Notes: a model not told the origin generated them from the sequence alone. Shown: positions 8,295-16,325, counted from the stretch's first letter. The stretch is 64,000 bases of DNA from Leptotrichia trevisanii DSM 22070 (GCF_000482505.1 NZ_AXVL01000011.1:39675-103674), one strand, 5' to 3'. Numbers and translations are program-made.

Positions 8295-8573
8295 CTACTT
8301 TTCTTTTTTCTTTCCATAGATATAAAACCAGGCTGCAAGAAATATAATTGATGGCAGTAATGATATATTGATGTTTGTTTTATTACTATTATTAAAAACT
8401 TTGTTGTGGTTATCAAAAGTTTGCTGTAAAAGATTTTCCCTTAACATATCGCTTGGCAAATTTGTAGGATCCATATAATAATCATACCCCATAAATGCGT
8501 GTAACTGTTGTGATATAAAAATCCCTGCTCCAATAATTGTTATAACAAATAATTTTTTAAAATTTAATTTCAT
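8295..8573 (-). CDS. Truncated or chimeric member of the secreted family
   Basis: 92 residues. The first ~55 residues (LNFKKLFVITIIGAGIFISQ, then HAFMGYDYYMD and QTFDNHNKVFNN) are clearly homologous to the N-terminus of the 5223-5999 product, including the signal peptide. Instead of the conserved C-terminal domain, the protein ends with a hydrophobic segment (ISLLPSIIFLAAWFYIYG) and KKKEK. So the signal peptide and N-terminal segment now sit in front of a membrane anchor with a positive tail. It may be a functional small membrane protein or a decaying gene. A CTCC-complement Shine-Dalgarno precedes the start. Confidence 0.6.
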   Translation of the reverse strand: MKLNFKKLFVITIIGAGIFISQQLHAFMGYDYYMDPTNLPSDMLRENLLQQTFDNHNKVFNNSNKTNINISLLPSIIFLAAWFYIYGKKKEK

Positions 8574-8600
8574 AGTTCTTTCCTCCTAAAATTTGGTTTT

Positions 8601-9140
8601 CTACATTTTCTGTCTTTTAATAAAACTTATTACAAAAAAAACTATTCCTACAGCTAAAAGAGGAGTATTTTTTATTAAAATTCCAATAGCCAGAGCGTAT
8701 GTTCCTCCCCATGCAAATTTTTTAACAAAACCATGTTCCTCTATCTTTTTATTAATTTTCGCTTCCATTTCTTTTAGCGTCAAAACCATATTATCAACCT
8801 TTTCTGCCATTTCCTTTTTATTTTCCCAAAGTCTCTCGTCATCTTTTGTCGTAAATCTCCAGCCACTTTTCAAAAGCATATTAATATAAATTTTATTATA
8901 TAAAAAACTAAATACCGCCAATATCAGAAACATTAGTAAAGGCGACATCATATGAGATATAGCCATTATTGCCAAAAGTATCCAGCCGGTCTTCCAATCT
9001 TTCCTATAAAATGGAACAAGAAAACCGAAAAAAAAAGTTACCCAGGAAAATCCAATTTTCACTATCTTTATCTCTTCTTCTTTACCCAATGTTATTTCTT
9101 TTTTGAAGTAGCCATTTCCACTATTCATTTCCATATCCAA
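8601..9140 (-). CDS. DUF2628-like membrane protein
   Basis: 179 residues. After a short soluble N-terminus comes the pattern GFSWVTFFFGFLVPFYRKDW, then two membrane segments and LYNKIYINMLLKSGWR, which match DUF2628 membrane proteins (a small two- or three-helix module ending in a GW motif). A charged coiled segment follows (about 108-140: ERLWENKKEMAEKVDNMV), then two more hydrophobic stretches. A second DUF2628 gene heads the two-component operon at 13643-14338, and both carry the shared direct-repeat promoter element upstream. Function unknown. Confidence 0.7.
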   Translation of the reverse strand: MDMEMNSGNGYFKKEITLGKEEEIKIVKIGFSWVTFFFGFLVPFYRKDWKTGWILLAIMAISHMMSPLLMFLILAVFSFLYNKIYINMLLKSGWRFTTKDDERLWENKKEMAEKVDNMVLTLKEMEAKINKKIEEHGFVKKFAWGGTYALAIGILIKNTPLLAVGIVFFVISFIKRQKM

Positions 9141-9197
9141 AATCCTCCCATCATTTATTTAAAAATTTTATTTCACTTTAACAATATGCTTTTTAGA

Positions 9198-9214
9198 TTA
9201 AAAGAATATTAGAG
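9198..9214 (-). promoter_or_regulatory. Direct-repeat promoter element, site 3
   Basis: Read toward the DUF2628-like gene at 8601-9140 the site is TCTAATATTCTTTTAAT, followed after 10 nt by TATTGT as -10. It is nearly identical to the site at 6952-6968. Confidence 0.6.
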
Positions 9215-9378
9215 GAAAAAATCATTTTTATTTTTTTGGATAATTAAACTTGTAATTTGCTGAATATGAAATGTAGCAAAAAAATATTTAACAAGATTAT
9301 ACAAAAGAAATGAGAAAATTAAATACAGGGATTTACGAAAATGAATAATCCCTGCAAAAATGAAAAAATTGAGAAAAT

Positions 9379-9897
9379 TTAGTAAACTACTTTCAATCCT
9401 TCCTCTTCCAGTTCCTGCTGTCTTATTTCCAGAAACTGAACATTTATCATATAGAGAATTTGAAAAAGTTCATCATTTGTGCTAATTGAGTTATCTATAA
9501 AATCTCCAATAAATAACATATCCTGAAAAGCGAGTGCCTTATTTGTCGGAAGTTCCAGTAAATAATAGTCTCCTTCTTCTTTATTTATTGTCTGTTTTGT
9601 AAGATATTCAACTGCATAGTCTGAAGCTGTTATATAACGGTACATATCACCATCATATTTACACCTCATTTGAAATACGACAAGCCTTCTTTCCTTTAAT
9701 GCTTTAACAATTTTAGGATTTGCCACTTCAGGCGGTATTTCCTCATTTTTATATTTTTCTGTATCTTCATAAATTAATCTCGCTTTACTGTTTGTTTTTA
9801 GTTCTTTAGGAATATAGCACATAATTTTTTCAATCTGTTCCGCAGAGAGACTTGAACTAGAAAATATAAGTGCTAGTACAATAATTATTTTTTTCAT
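9379..9897 (-). CDS. Secreted protein of unknown function
   Basis: About 172 residues from the preferred start. An earlier in-frame ATG exists at 9912, but the ATG at 9897 is preceded by AAAGGA at the right distance, so I prefer it. Residues 1-19 are a Sec signal (MKKIIIVLALIFSSSSLSA). The mature protein is mixed alpha/beta with two Cys residues (IMCYIP and QMRCKYD) that could form a disulfide in the periplasm. No family recognised. It is followed by about 165 bp without a gene before the 8601-9140 upstream region. Probably periplasmic. Confidence 0.6.
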   Translation of the reverse strand: MKKIIIVLALIFSSSSLSAEQIEKIMCYIPKELKTNSKARLIYEDTEKYKNEEIPPEVANPKIVKALKERRLVVFQMRCKYDGDMYRYITASDYAVEYLTKQTINKEEGDYYLLELPTNKALAFQDMLFIGDFIDNSISTNDELFQILYMINVQFLEIRQQELEEEGLKVVY

Positions 9898-10058
9898 TTT
9901 ATTTCCTTTCATATGTGCAACATAAAGTAAAAATTAGATTTTAAAGTTGTTTAAATACATTATATAACAGAAAAAGGTTTTTCTCAAATAAAATCTTTAA
10001 AAATAGCTGAAAGTTACTTTACTACAAAATAAAATAAATAGAAATAGAATAAAATATC

Positions 10059-10075
10059 TCTCATTTTATTTTAAT
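10059..10075 (+). promoter_or_regulatory. Direct-repeat promoter element, site 4
   Basis: TCTCATTTTATTTTAAT, followed after exactly 10 nt by TAGATT (10086-10091) as -10, upstream of the CPBP protease gene. This is the only plus-strand copy, and its orientation flips with the gene, which supports a promoter role. Confidence 0.6.
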
Positions 10076-10130
10076 ATTCTAATGGTAGATTATTTTACAA
10101 GAACAATTCATGAAAGGAAGAACAATCAAA

Positions 10131-10727
10131 ATGGAAAAAAATATTAATAAATCTAAAATGGAAGAATTGGGACTACTGATATTAAATACAGCCTGCTACT
10201 CAGCATTAATTATAACATCTGTAATAATTTTACTTACCGTTTTAAGTTCTTTGTTATCAAAAAAGATAATTCTTGCCGATTATTCAAAACAGTCTTTTGA
10301 AGTTAATGAACTGCTTAAATTTCTAGTATTTTACCCTATTGGGGAAGAGCTCTTATTGAGAGGACTAATACTTCAATTTTTAAAGAAAAAGACAAAATAT
10401 GCCAATTTAATTCAGGCTATAATTTTTGGAATACTTCACCTGAATCCAATTAAATTTATATACACAACAATATCAGGTATCTTTTTCGGAAATGTACGGC
10501 TAAGACCCAATCCCATCTGGTGGATAATTTTATTACATTCGACATTCAATCTTGTTTCGATATTTCTATATAAGCCTTTTATGATTATAGTTGAAAGAAT
10601 ATTTCATCTTCAAAATATTCCAATAATAACATTAATTATCGTATTTATTCCACCTTTATTCATATTTGATTATACTCTTAAACAACTTAAAAATAAATTT
10701 AATTATGAAAAACTTTACAAAGCATAA
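10131..10727 (+). CDS. CPBP-family intramembrane protease
   Basis: About 198 residues from the ATG at 10131; an earlier in-frame ATG at 10110 is possible, but AAAGGAAG just after it looks like the Shine-Dalgarno for 10131. It is a multi-pass membrane protein with the CPBP (Abi) motifs in order: PIGEELLLRG (paired Glu with a downstream Arg), FGILHLNP (F-x3-H) and LHSTFNL (H-x3-N). Family members are glutamate-type intramembrane proteases related to Rce1 and are often linked to bacteriocin self-immunity or stress. No bacteriocin gene is evident nearby. It lies alone on the plus strand among minus-strand envelope genes and has a direct-repeat element upstream. Confidence 0.8.
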   Translation: MEKNINKSKMEELGLLILNTACYSALIITSVIILLTVLSSLLSKKIILADYSKQSFEVNELLKFLVFYPIGEELLLRGLILQFLKKKTKYANLIQAIIFGILHLNPIKFIYTTISGIFFGNVRLRPNPIWWIILLHSTFNLVSIFLYKPFMIIVERIFHLQNIPIITLIIVFIPPLFIFDYTLKQLKNKFNYEKLYKA

Positions 10728-10741
10728 TTTTTTAACAAAAA

Positions 10742-10779
10742 ATACCCTCTTCAGTATATCAAACTTTAGAGGATATTTT
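10742..10779. terminator. Convergent-gene hairpin, likely bidirectional terminator
   Basis: Two 12-nt arms (10743-10754 and 10764-10775) pair with a few mismatches (TACCCTCTTCAG against CTTTAGAGGATA), between the convergent CPBP and PepSY genes. It is followed by a T-rich stretch on the plus strand. Confidence 0.5.
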
Positions 10780-10785
10780 ACTTTA

Positions 10786-11397
10786 CTAATTTTCATTTAC
10801 TTCCCATTTTATTACTTCACCTGTTATAGCATCAATGTCGAACTTGTATTCTGTATTTTTATATACTATTCTTCCTTCATAAATCATTTTTCCTTTTTCA
10901 TTATCCAGTTGAATATTTGTAACATTAATTTTTTTCGCACCAGTAATCCGTGCGACTGCTATTTCTTTTGCTTTTTCAATTCCAATATATTTTGGTGTTT
11001 TTCTTATTTCTGTATCACTGCCATTTGTATTAATGATTTTACCATCATCTCTTATTGTTGTTGAAGCCGATACTCGGTCTTTTTGGCTGTAACTCAGAAC
11101 TTTTCCTGTATTCGCATCAATGTTATATTTATATTTTTTCCGTTCTGTATAAAATTCTATTTCATATATAAATTTCTTATTTTCCTTATCCAGACGAATT
11201 TTAGTCATTTTTGCAGTATTTTTTGCCACTTTTGAATGGTCTAACGCAAGCTGCTTTGCCTGTGCAATCGAAATTTTTACATCAACATTCAGAACTCTTA
11301 CTGTTTTAGTCTCTTTAGCTGAATTTCCATTTGCAGGAACTCCCATTACTGTAATAAAAAATACTATAAGTAATTTTTTCAAAAAATTATTTTTCAT
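10786..11397 (-). CDS. Periplasmic protein with two PepSY domains
   Basis: 203 residues. A signal peptide covers about 1-26 (ending ANGNSA). Two PepSY modules follow: about 38-108 (ISIAQAKQLALDHSK to YKYNIDANTGKVLSYSQ) and about 130-200 (IGIEKAKEIAVARITGA to YKFDIDAITGEVIKWEV), each with the typical helix plus the D-x-x-T-G-[KE]-V strand. PepSY proteins are thought to inhibit peptidases or bind peptides outside the cytoplasmic membrane. It is the last gene of a five-gene operon and overlaps the histidine-kinase stop region by 4 bp, so it may feed back on the sensor; that is inference. Confidence 0.8.
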   Translation of the reverse strand: MKNNFLKKLLIVFFITVMGVPANGNSAKETKTVRVLNVDVKISIAQAKQLALDHSKVAKNTAKMTKIRLDKENKKFIYEIEFYTERKKYKYNIDANTGKVLSYSQKDRVSASTTIRDDGKIINTNGSDTEIRKTPKYIGIEKAKEIAVARITGAKKINVTNIQLDNEKGKMIYEGRIVYKNTEYKFDIDAITGEVIKWEVNEN

Positions 11398-12758
11398 TTT
11401 CCCTCCTTTTTCAACTTAAATACAAACGAACTTCCTTTTCCAATTTCACTTTCCACATAAATCTCTCCGTTATGTGCCTCTATAATCCATTTTACCATTG
11501 ATAATCCAAGCCCTATATTTTCTGTTGTTCTAGAACTTTCCACCTGATAAAATCGCCCCCATATTTTAGGTATATCTTCTTTTTCTATACCGATTCCATC
11601 ATCAATAATTTTACATATTGCAAAATTTTTATCCTGTGACAGTTTTATCCATATGTTTCCATTTTCATAACCATAGTTAACTGCATTTGAAATTAAATTT
11701 ACAAAAATTCTCATAATCATGGTCTCATCGCCAACAATAAAAATATCTTCCTCTATTTCAGAATGAATTTTTATATTTTTACTGTCTGCATTATGTTGCT
11801 GACTGTCAGCAATAAGATGTGCCATTTCACTTATATTTATTTTATCAAAATTAAGTTTCTGATTTCCTCTGTCCATTCTCGATAAAGTCAGAAGCTGTGA
11901 AATTAATTTTGACATCTTTTTAGTTTCATCAAGCACAGAAGAAATTGTATTTCTGGCATTTTCTATTGAAGTGAGATTTTCAAGACCGTATTCACATTCG
12001 GAAATTATAATTGATACAGGTGTCCGCAGCTCGTGTGAAACATCTGATGTAAACTGTGCTTCTCTTTCAAAGGAACTTTGCAGTCTGTCAAACATTGTAT
12101 CAAATGTATTTGCCAAAGTATAAATTTCATCATTTCCTTCTCCAATATTAATTCTTTGTGTCAAATCATTTCCCTCATTTATTTTCTCCACAGCTCCCCT
12201 TATTTTTTCTATTGGTTTAAATGCTTTTTTTGTTATAAAGTATCCACTTATTGCTGAAAATAACAAGAAAAATGGTAATACAATCAGAGAAATTAAAACA
12301 ATTGTTTCAATAATATTTTCCACTTCTGTTGCAGGAGCAATTCCACGAATATGAATAATGCCATAGCCTGAAAAATTCTTTTTGCTGTCAAAAATATACC
12401 ATTTTTTATTTTTATGTTTTATAATTCTTACATCATTTTTATCGGAAAAAGTTTCATCATATTCAAAATCCAATGGAATATCCCCATAAATAAATCCTGT
12501 TTCATCATCATAAACCGACAAATGAACATTATTATTAAAAATAATAAAATCATTGTCAATAGTAAGTTCACCATCATAAACTTCAATTTCGTCGAATGCC
12601 GAAACTACAGAACTTTTCAAATTTTTATAAGCGTTTGCCCGTACAAGATTTTCACTAATATAAATTATTGTTATAAGAAATATGACTATAAGACTTATCA
12701 TAAGACCGATATACCAGAAAGTTATTTTGGACTTTATAGAAAGTTTATTCATTTTCAT
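11394..12758 (-). CDS. Sensor histidine kinase
   Basis: 454 residues. A membrane segment at about 12-34 and a second at about 150-178 flank a periplasmic sensor of roughly 115 residues (including NNVHLSVYDDETGFIYGD). Then come HAMP (about 178-228), the dimerisation H-box SHELRTP with the phosphoacceptor His 242, and an HATPase domain with N (NLISNAVNYG), G1 (DDGIGIE) and G2 (GLGLSMVK) boxes. It autophosphorylates and passes the phosphate to the response regulator encoded just upstream, overlapping by 14 bp. The ligand is unknown. The arrangement with a PepSY gene downstream resembles two-component systems that sense envelope state or cations. Confidence 0.9.
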   Translation of the reverse strand: MKMNKLSIKSKITFWYIGLMISLIVIFLITIIYISENLVRANAYKNLKSSVVSAFDEIEVYDGELTIDNDFIIFNNNVHLSVYDDETGFIYGDIPLDFEYDETFSDKNDVRIIKHKNKKWYIFDSKKNFSGYGIIHIRGIAPATEVENIIETIVLISLIVLPFFLLFSAISGYFITKKAFKPIEKIRGAVEKINEGNDLTQRINIGEGNDEIYTLANTFDTMFDRLQSSFEREAQFTSDVSHELRTPVSIIISECEYGLENLTSIENARNTISSVLDETKKMSKLISQLLTLSRMDRGNQKLNFDKINISEMAHLIADSQQHNADSKNIKIHSEIEEDIFIVGDETMIMRIFVNLISNAVNYGYENGNIWIKLSQDKNFAICKIIDDGIGIEKEDIPKIWGRFYQVESSRTTENIGLGLSMVKWIIEAHNGEIYVESEIGKGSSFVFKLKKEGK

Positions 12759-13428
12759 TATCGACCCTCAGGACATAACCCAATCCACGAATGGTATGAA
12801 TAAGTTTCGGAGTATAGTTGTCATCAATCTTTTTCCTCAAATATCTGATGTAAACATCTATAACATTGGTTCCACCTTCATAGTCATAATTCCATATGTG
12901 ATCTTCTATTCTTTCTCTTGATAAAATTTTTCCTTTATTTCGTATTAAGTATTCCAAAACAGAATATTCCCTAGCTGAGAGTTTTATAAGTATGTCATCC
13001 CTGAAAACTGTTTTAGCATCAAGGTCAACCTTAAGATTAGCTATTGTAACTACATTATCGGCATTTCCGGAATTACGTCTTAAAAGCACACGGATACGGG
13101 CCATAAGTTCTTCAAAGATAAAAGGTTTTACAAGATAGTCGTCTGCTCCATAATCTAGCCCTTTCACTTTATCATCTATATTGTCTCTTGCAGTTAAAAG
13201 CAGTATTGGAACTTTATTTTTCTTTGCCCTTATTCTTTTAATCACTTCAAATCCATCAAGTTTTGGAAGCATAATATCTAGAATTATTGCATCATATTCA
13301 GTTCCTTCCACGTATCTGATTGCTTCCTCTCCGTCAAAACAGCTGTCAACTCCATAATATTCCTTTTTAAGCTTTTTTGTAATAAGTTCGTTCAACTTCT
13401 TTTCATCTTCTACAACTAGTAATCTCAT
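12745..13428 (-). CDS. OmpR/PhoB-family response regulator
   Basis: 227 residues. The receiver domain (1-120) has acidic pocket E7/D8, phosphoacceptor D51 in LDIMLP, the Thr of LLTARD and Lys of VKPF. A winged-helix DNA-binding domain (about 128-222) contains LSAREYSVLEYLIRNKGK and RGLGYVLR. OmpR/PhoB proteins bind direct repeats with an 11-bp period. This fits the six TCTMAT-N5-TTTAAT elements in the window, one of which (14405-14421) lies upstream of this operon. The start overlaps the previous gene's stop (TAATG). Autoregulation and control of the nearby secreted and membrane genes is the natural prediction. Confidence 0.92.
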   Translation of the reverse strand: MRLLVVEDEKKLNELITKKLKKEYYGVDSCFDGEEAIRYVEGTEYDAIILDIMLPKLDGFEVIKRIRAKKNKVPILLLTARDNIDDKVKGLDYGADDYLVKPFIFEELMARIRVLLRRNSGNADNVVTIANLKVDLDAKTVFRDDILIKLSAREYSVLEYLIRNKGKILSRERIEDHIWNYDYEGGTNVIDVYIRYLRKKIDDNYTPKLIHTIRGLGYVLRVDNENE

Positions 13429-13652
13429 TATCTTTCACTCTCTTCCATCTCCAGCAGGACACACCGATTCTCTTCACAAAATAATTTTAATTGCTCCATT
13501 TTTTCTTTTTTTTCACATTTTTTCTCACTTTCTGTGAACGGTTCATTTTTATTATACCTCATAAATGCTGTTAAAAACAGAGAAAGAATAAAAAGTTTTT
13601 TTATTGTGTTTCTATAATTTCCAGATTTAATTAAATATTTTCTTATTTCCAT
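13428..13652 (-). CDS. Small membrane protein within the two-component operon
   Basis: 74 residues. One hydrophobic segment (about 18-31, IKKLFILSLFLTAFM) is followed by a charged tail with two Cys residues (KKCEKKEK, LFCEENRC). It overlaps the upstream DUF2628 gene by 10 bp and the downstream regulator by 1 bp (TAATG), so expression is tightly coupled. No homologue recognised. Its position suggests it could modulate the sensor kinase, as small membrane proteins of other two-component systems do; that is inference. Confidence 0.55.
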   Translation of the reverse strand: MEIRKYLIKSGNYRNTIKKLFILSLFLTAFMRYNKNEPFTESEKKCEKKEKMEQLKLFCEENRCVLLEMEESER

Positions 13653-14338
13653 TTTATTTTATCCTTATTTTTTACAGCTAAAAATGCTCCTCCACCTGTC
13701 AGTCCAGCTCCTAAAAGAATTAAAACAATATTTGCCGTAAAAACACCTAGAACAAGCGAAACAAGTCCACCACCGATTAATCTTGCCACAAATTTCTGAA
13801 TTGTACGGTTTTTATAATTCGTTTCAGGATTACTTGGATTATTATAAGAATTGCTAGTATTTACATTGTCAATACTATTGTTATTCATATCACGAAAATT
13901 ACTATTATTCTTAGTTTCCTTAAATTCGATAGCTTCAGTTTTTCCTGATTGTTGTGTTTCACAATTTTCAGCTTCTTTCATCACTCTTCCTCCATTACTT
14001 CTAAAAGAATTATTTGTATCATTAAATAAAATTCCATTCATTTTCAAAACCTGTGCATCTTCTTCTGAAAATGGATACCATCCTTGTTTAATAAGTTTTT
14101 TGACATACATTTCATTATATTTAAGTCCAAATATAGCTGATAAAATAAATATCAATGGGAAAAATATCAGCCCAGCCGTACCAATTACGACAAAAGCAAT
14201 TACGGCAGTCATATAATCCCCTTTAATTAAAGGATATATAAATCCCAAAAAAAATGCTGCCTTTGAAAATCCAAACTTTACTTCTTTTCTTAAAATCCCA
14301 TTTTCCAAAATTGCTCTTTTTCCATTTATCTGTTTCAT
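13643..14338 (-). CDS. DUF2628-like membrane protein heading the two-component operon
   Basis: 231 residues. The N-terminal DUF2628 module (FGFSKAAFFLGFIYPLIKGD, two membrane helices, KYNEMYVKKLIKQGWYP; about 20-95) is followed by a hydrophilic Asn/Ser-rich stretch (about 100-180) and a C-terminal hydrophobic hairpin (about 187-222, GGGLVSLVLGVFTANIVLI). It resembles the 8601-9140 product in the first module. It is the first gene of the operon ending at 10786 and has the shared direct-repeat element 67 bp upstream of its start. Function unknown; probably an envelope protein expressed with the sensor system. Confidence 0.7.
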   Translation of the reverse strand: MKQINGKRAILENGILRKEVKFGFSKAAFFLGFIYPLIKGDYMTAVIAFVVIGTAGLIFFPLIFILSAIFGLKYNEMYVKKLIKQGWYPFSEEDAQVLKMNGILFNDTNNSFRSNGGRVMKEAENCETQQSGKTEAIEFKETKNNSNFRDMNNNSIDNVNTSNSYNNPSNPETNYKNRTIQKFVARLIGGGLVSLVLGVFTANIVLILLGAGLTGGGAFLAVKNKDKIKWK

Positions 14339-14404
14339 AAGTAATCATCTCCTTTTATTTATCGTTATATATTTATATTTTCAAAAATATGATATTATCA
14401 AAAC

Positions 14405-14421
14405 ATTAAAGTAAAATGAGA
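14405..14421 (-). promoter_or_regulatory. Direct-repeat promoter element, site 5 (two-component operon)
   Basis: Read toward the operon the site is TCTCATTTTACTTTAAT, followed after 10 nt by TATCAT. It stands upstream of the operon that encodes the OmpR-type regulator, which suggests autoregulation. Confidence 0.6.
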
Positions 14422-14479
14422 GCTTTTATATTTTTTAAATTTGTAGCAATATATTATACAATCTATAATAAAAAAAGAA

Positions 14480-14503
14480 AAACCCAGAAAATTTTCTGAG
14501 TTT
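14480..14503 (-). terminator. rnpB terminator
   Basis: On the minus strand AAACTCAGAAAA pairs with TTTTCTGGGTTT, followed by a T-rich run (14470-14480). It lies immediately after the 3' end of RNase P RNA. Confidence 0.8.
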
Positions 14504-14504
14504 G

Positions 14505-14851
14505 ATAGGCTTTGGTATAAGCCGGATTCTGTATTTGTTAATCATTTATCTAAATCAATAATTACTTACGGATTTTAGCGAGCTACCAATCAAGCCAAGA
14601 CGGGCCGCCTCTTAGATAGCTTTCTGCTTGCCCTTGCTTTGAGAGGGGTTTACCTAGCTAATTTAATTCCTTAAATTACTGGTAGTCTCTTACACTACCT
14701 TTTCACCCTTACCTGAAAGAACAGGCGGTTTATTTTCTGTGGCACTTTCCTTAAGATTTCTCCCAGCAGCCGTTAGCTGCCTCCCTTGCCCTGCAAAGTC
14801 CAGACTTTCCTCTTAAAAATAAATTTTCAAGCGATTAACTCCAAAACCTGA
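14505..14851 (-). ncRNA. rnpB: RNase P RNA (class A)
   Basis: The minus strand carries the hallmark sequences: AGAGGAAAGTC near the 5' end (14803-14813), GGGAGGCAGC-TAACGGCTGC, and a 3' segment with ACAGAATCCGGCTTAT. The terminal P1 helix is visible: AGGTTTTGG (14841-14849) pairs with CCAAAGCCT (14507-14515), with one G-U. The length of about 345 nt is normal for the bacterial A-type. It is the catalytic RNA that removes the 5' leader from tRNA precursors. Ends are placed from the P1 helix and the downstream terminator. Confidence 0.93.
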
Positions 14852-14855
14852 ATTT

Positions 14856-14885
14856 ATAGTATCATTTTTCCTCTCTTTTTGTCAA
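14856..14885 (-). promoter_or_regulatory. rnpB promoter
   Basis: On the minus strand TTGACA (14880-14885), an 18-nt spacer and TACTAT (14856-14861) place the start about 5-7 nt before the P1 helix of rnpB. It immediately abuts the 3' end of the duplicated tktC fragment. Confidence 0.7.
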
Positions 14886-14891
14886 TTTAAT

Positions 14892-15208
14892 TTATCTATT
14901 TTTCAAAACAATCTCCACAATATCCTTCGCTCTAAGCCCATAATTTGTAAGCATAGTTTCCCCATCCGCACTTTGCCCAAAAATATCCTGTATTCCATGT
15001 TTTATCACTTTTGTCGGATGAACTTCTGATAAGTATTCTGAAACTGCACTTCCAAGTCCACCAATCACAGAATGTTCCTCACTTGTTACAATAAATTTAC
15101 ACTCTTTTGCAGCTTTTAGAACTGTTTCCATATCTAGCGGTTTTATTGTGGAAACATTGACTACTCTCGCTTTTATACCTTTTTCTTCTAGTAATTTAGA
15201 AGCCTCAT
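14892..15208 (-). pseudogene. Duplicated 3' fragment of the transketolase C-terminal subunit gene
   Basis: 14905-15207 matches 31855-32157 without gaps. I see one difference in 303 bp (TCTAGCGG against TCTAACGG). The reading frame continues from EASKLLEEKGIKARVVN through METVLKAAKECKFIV to a new stop after KNR; the intact gene ends NNLK. The copy has only the C-terminal ~100 of 311 residues, so it cannot be a working subunit. An ATG at 15131 makes a 79-codon open frame, but there is no Shine-Dalgarno in front of it. The near-identity implies a recent event or gene conversion. Confidence 0.9.
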
Positions 15209-15219
15209 CTGAAAAAAGG

Positions 15220-15345
15220 CGGTATCTAACTAATTAACAATTTAACAAAGAGACTGTGGCTAGAGCCTTTTTAAAACCATCAAGTGGTAGGAGGAGATTA
15301 ACTAGTCCACAGTATCTTAATAATAGTATATTACAAAATCCTTGA
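15220..15345 (+). other. Hairpin-bearing open remnant before livF, origin unknown
   Basis: Between the tktC fragment and livF an open frame of 35 codons runs to a TGA at 15343-15345 (reads ETVARAFLKPSSGRRR then LTSPQYLNN). It has no start and looks like the C-terminal tail of a larger gene. The same DNA forms an inverted repeat: ACTGTGGCTAG (15253-15263) against CTAGTCCACAGT (15302-15313), enclosing a smaller ACCA/TGGT hairpin. A C-terminal coding tail folded on itself recalls the right end of IS200/IS605-type elements, but I cannot confirm that. Confidence 0.35.
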
Positions 15346-15389
15346 AGAGGGATGTAAAAAACTACAAATATATTATACGAGGAGGAAAA

Positions 15390-16103
15390 GTGAATATTTT
15401 AAATGTAAATGATTTAAATGTATATTATGGCGGAATTCATGCTATAAAAAACATTTCATTTCAGATAAAAAAAGGTGAAATCGTTTCTCTAATTGGTGCA
15501 AATGGTGCTGGAAAAACCTCCACACTTCACGCTATTTCAGGGCTTGTACCAATAAAATCAGGAGAAATTTCGCTAAGCGGAGAAAATGTAACTAATATTG
15601 ATGCATACAAACTTGTCAGCCGTGGAATGGCACACGTGCCAGAAGGACGTAGAATCTTTACAGAACTGACTGTACTGGAAAACTTGGAAATGGGAGCATT
15701 CACGAGAAACGACACAGATCAAATAAAAAAAGATATGGAACATATGTTTTCATTATTCCCAAGACTTGCTGAACGTAAAAAACAATTGGCAGGAACAATG
15801 AGTGGAGGAGAACAGCAAATGTTGGCAATGGCAAGAGCCTTAATGTCAAATCCTTCACTACTATTGTTAGATGAGCCGTCAATGGGGCTAGCACCATTAT
15901 TAGTGCAGGAAATTTTCAACATAATTGTAAGAATTAATAAAGAAGAAAACGTAACTGTGCTGTTAGTAGAACAAAATGCCAATATGGCACTATCAATTGC
16001 AGACAGAGGCTACGTTCTGGAAACTGGGAAAATAATTCTGGAAGGAACAGGGAAGGAACTGCTTACAAATCCTGAAATTAAGAAGGCTTATCTGGGAGGA
16101 TAG
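15390..16103 (+). CDS. livF: Branched-chain amino acid ABC transporter ATPase LivF (orphan)
   Basis: About 238 residues from the GTG at 15390, chosen because a perfect GAGGAGG lies 5 nt upstream; an upstream TTG in the same frame has no ribosome site. Walker A is GANGAGKTS, the Q-loop region includes AHVPEGRRIF (typical of LivF), the signature is MSGGEQQML, and Walker B is LLLLDEPSMGLAP, followed by the switch His region. LivF is one of two ATPases of the LivFGHM leucine/isoleucine/valine importer. No livG, livH, livM or binding-protein gene is adjacent, and its 5' side is a recombination remnant. It has been separated from its operon and may or may not be expressed. Confidence 0.88.
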   Translation: MNILNVNDLNVYYGGIHAIKNISFQIKKGEIVSLIGANGAGKTSTLHAISGLVPIKSGEISLSGENVTNIDAYKLVSRGMAHVPEGRRIFTELTVLENLEMGAFTRNDTDQIKKDMEHMFSLFPRLAERKKQLAGTMSGGEQQMLAMARALMSNPSLLLLDEPSMGLAPLLVQEIFNIIVRINKEENVTVLLVEQNANMALSIADRGYVLETGKIILEGTGKELLTNPEIKKAYLGG

Positions 16104-16231
16104 GAAAAATTGGAATATTTGTTTTTGAAAAACTGTCTTGAAAAGTTTTTTAGCTTTTGGGGATGGTTTTTCGATTTGTAGGGAATTTTAAAAAAGAAAA
16201 AACTGAAATAGAAAATAATTTTTAAAGAAAA

Positions 16232-16253
16232 AAACTGGGGAAAATCCCAGTTT
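16232..16253 (+). terminator. Terminator downstream of livF
   Basis: A perfect 8-bp stem (AAACTGGG at 16232-16239, CCCAGTTT at 16246-16253) with loop GAAAAT, followed by a T-rich stretch on the plus strand. Confidence 0.75.
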
Positions 16254-16325
16254 ATATTTTCCATTTTTATAGTAGATTTATTACACTATTTATTGTTATT
16301 AAAAAATAAAATTTTTTTATAGAGT

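Noticed and set aside
14892..15131. 79-codon open frame at 14892-15131 as a gene
   Set aside because: It is the C-terminal tail of a duplicated tktC fragment with no ribosome site; annotated as pseudogene.
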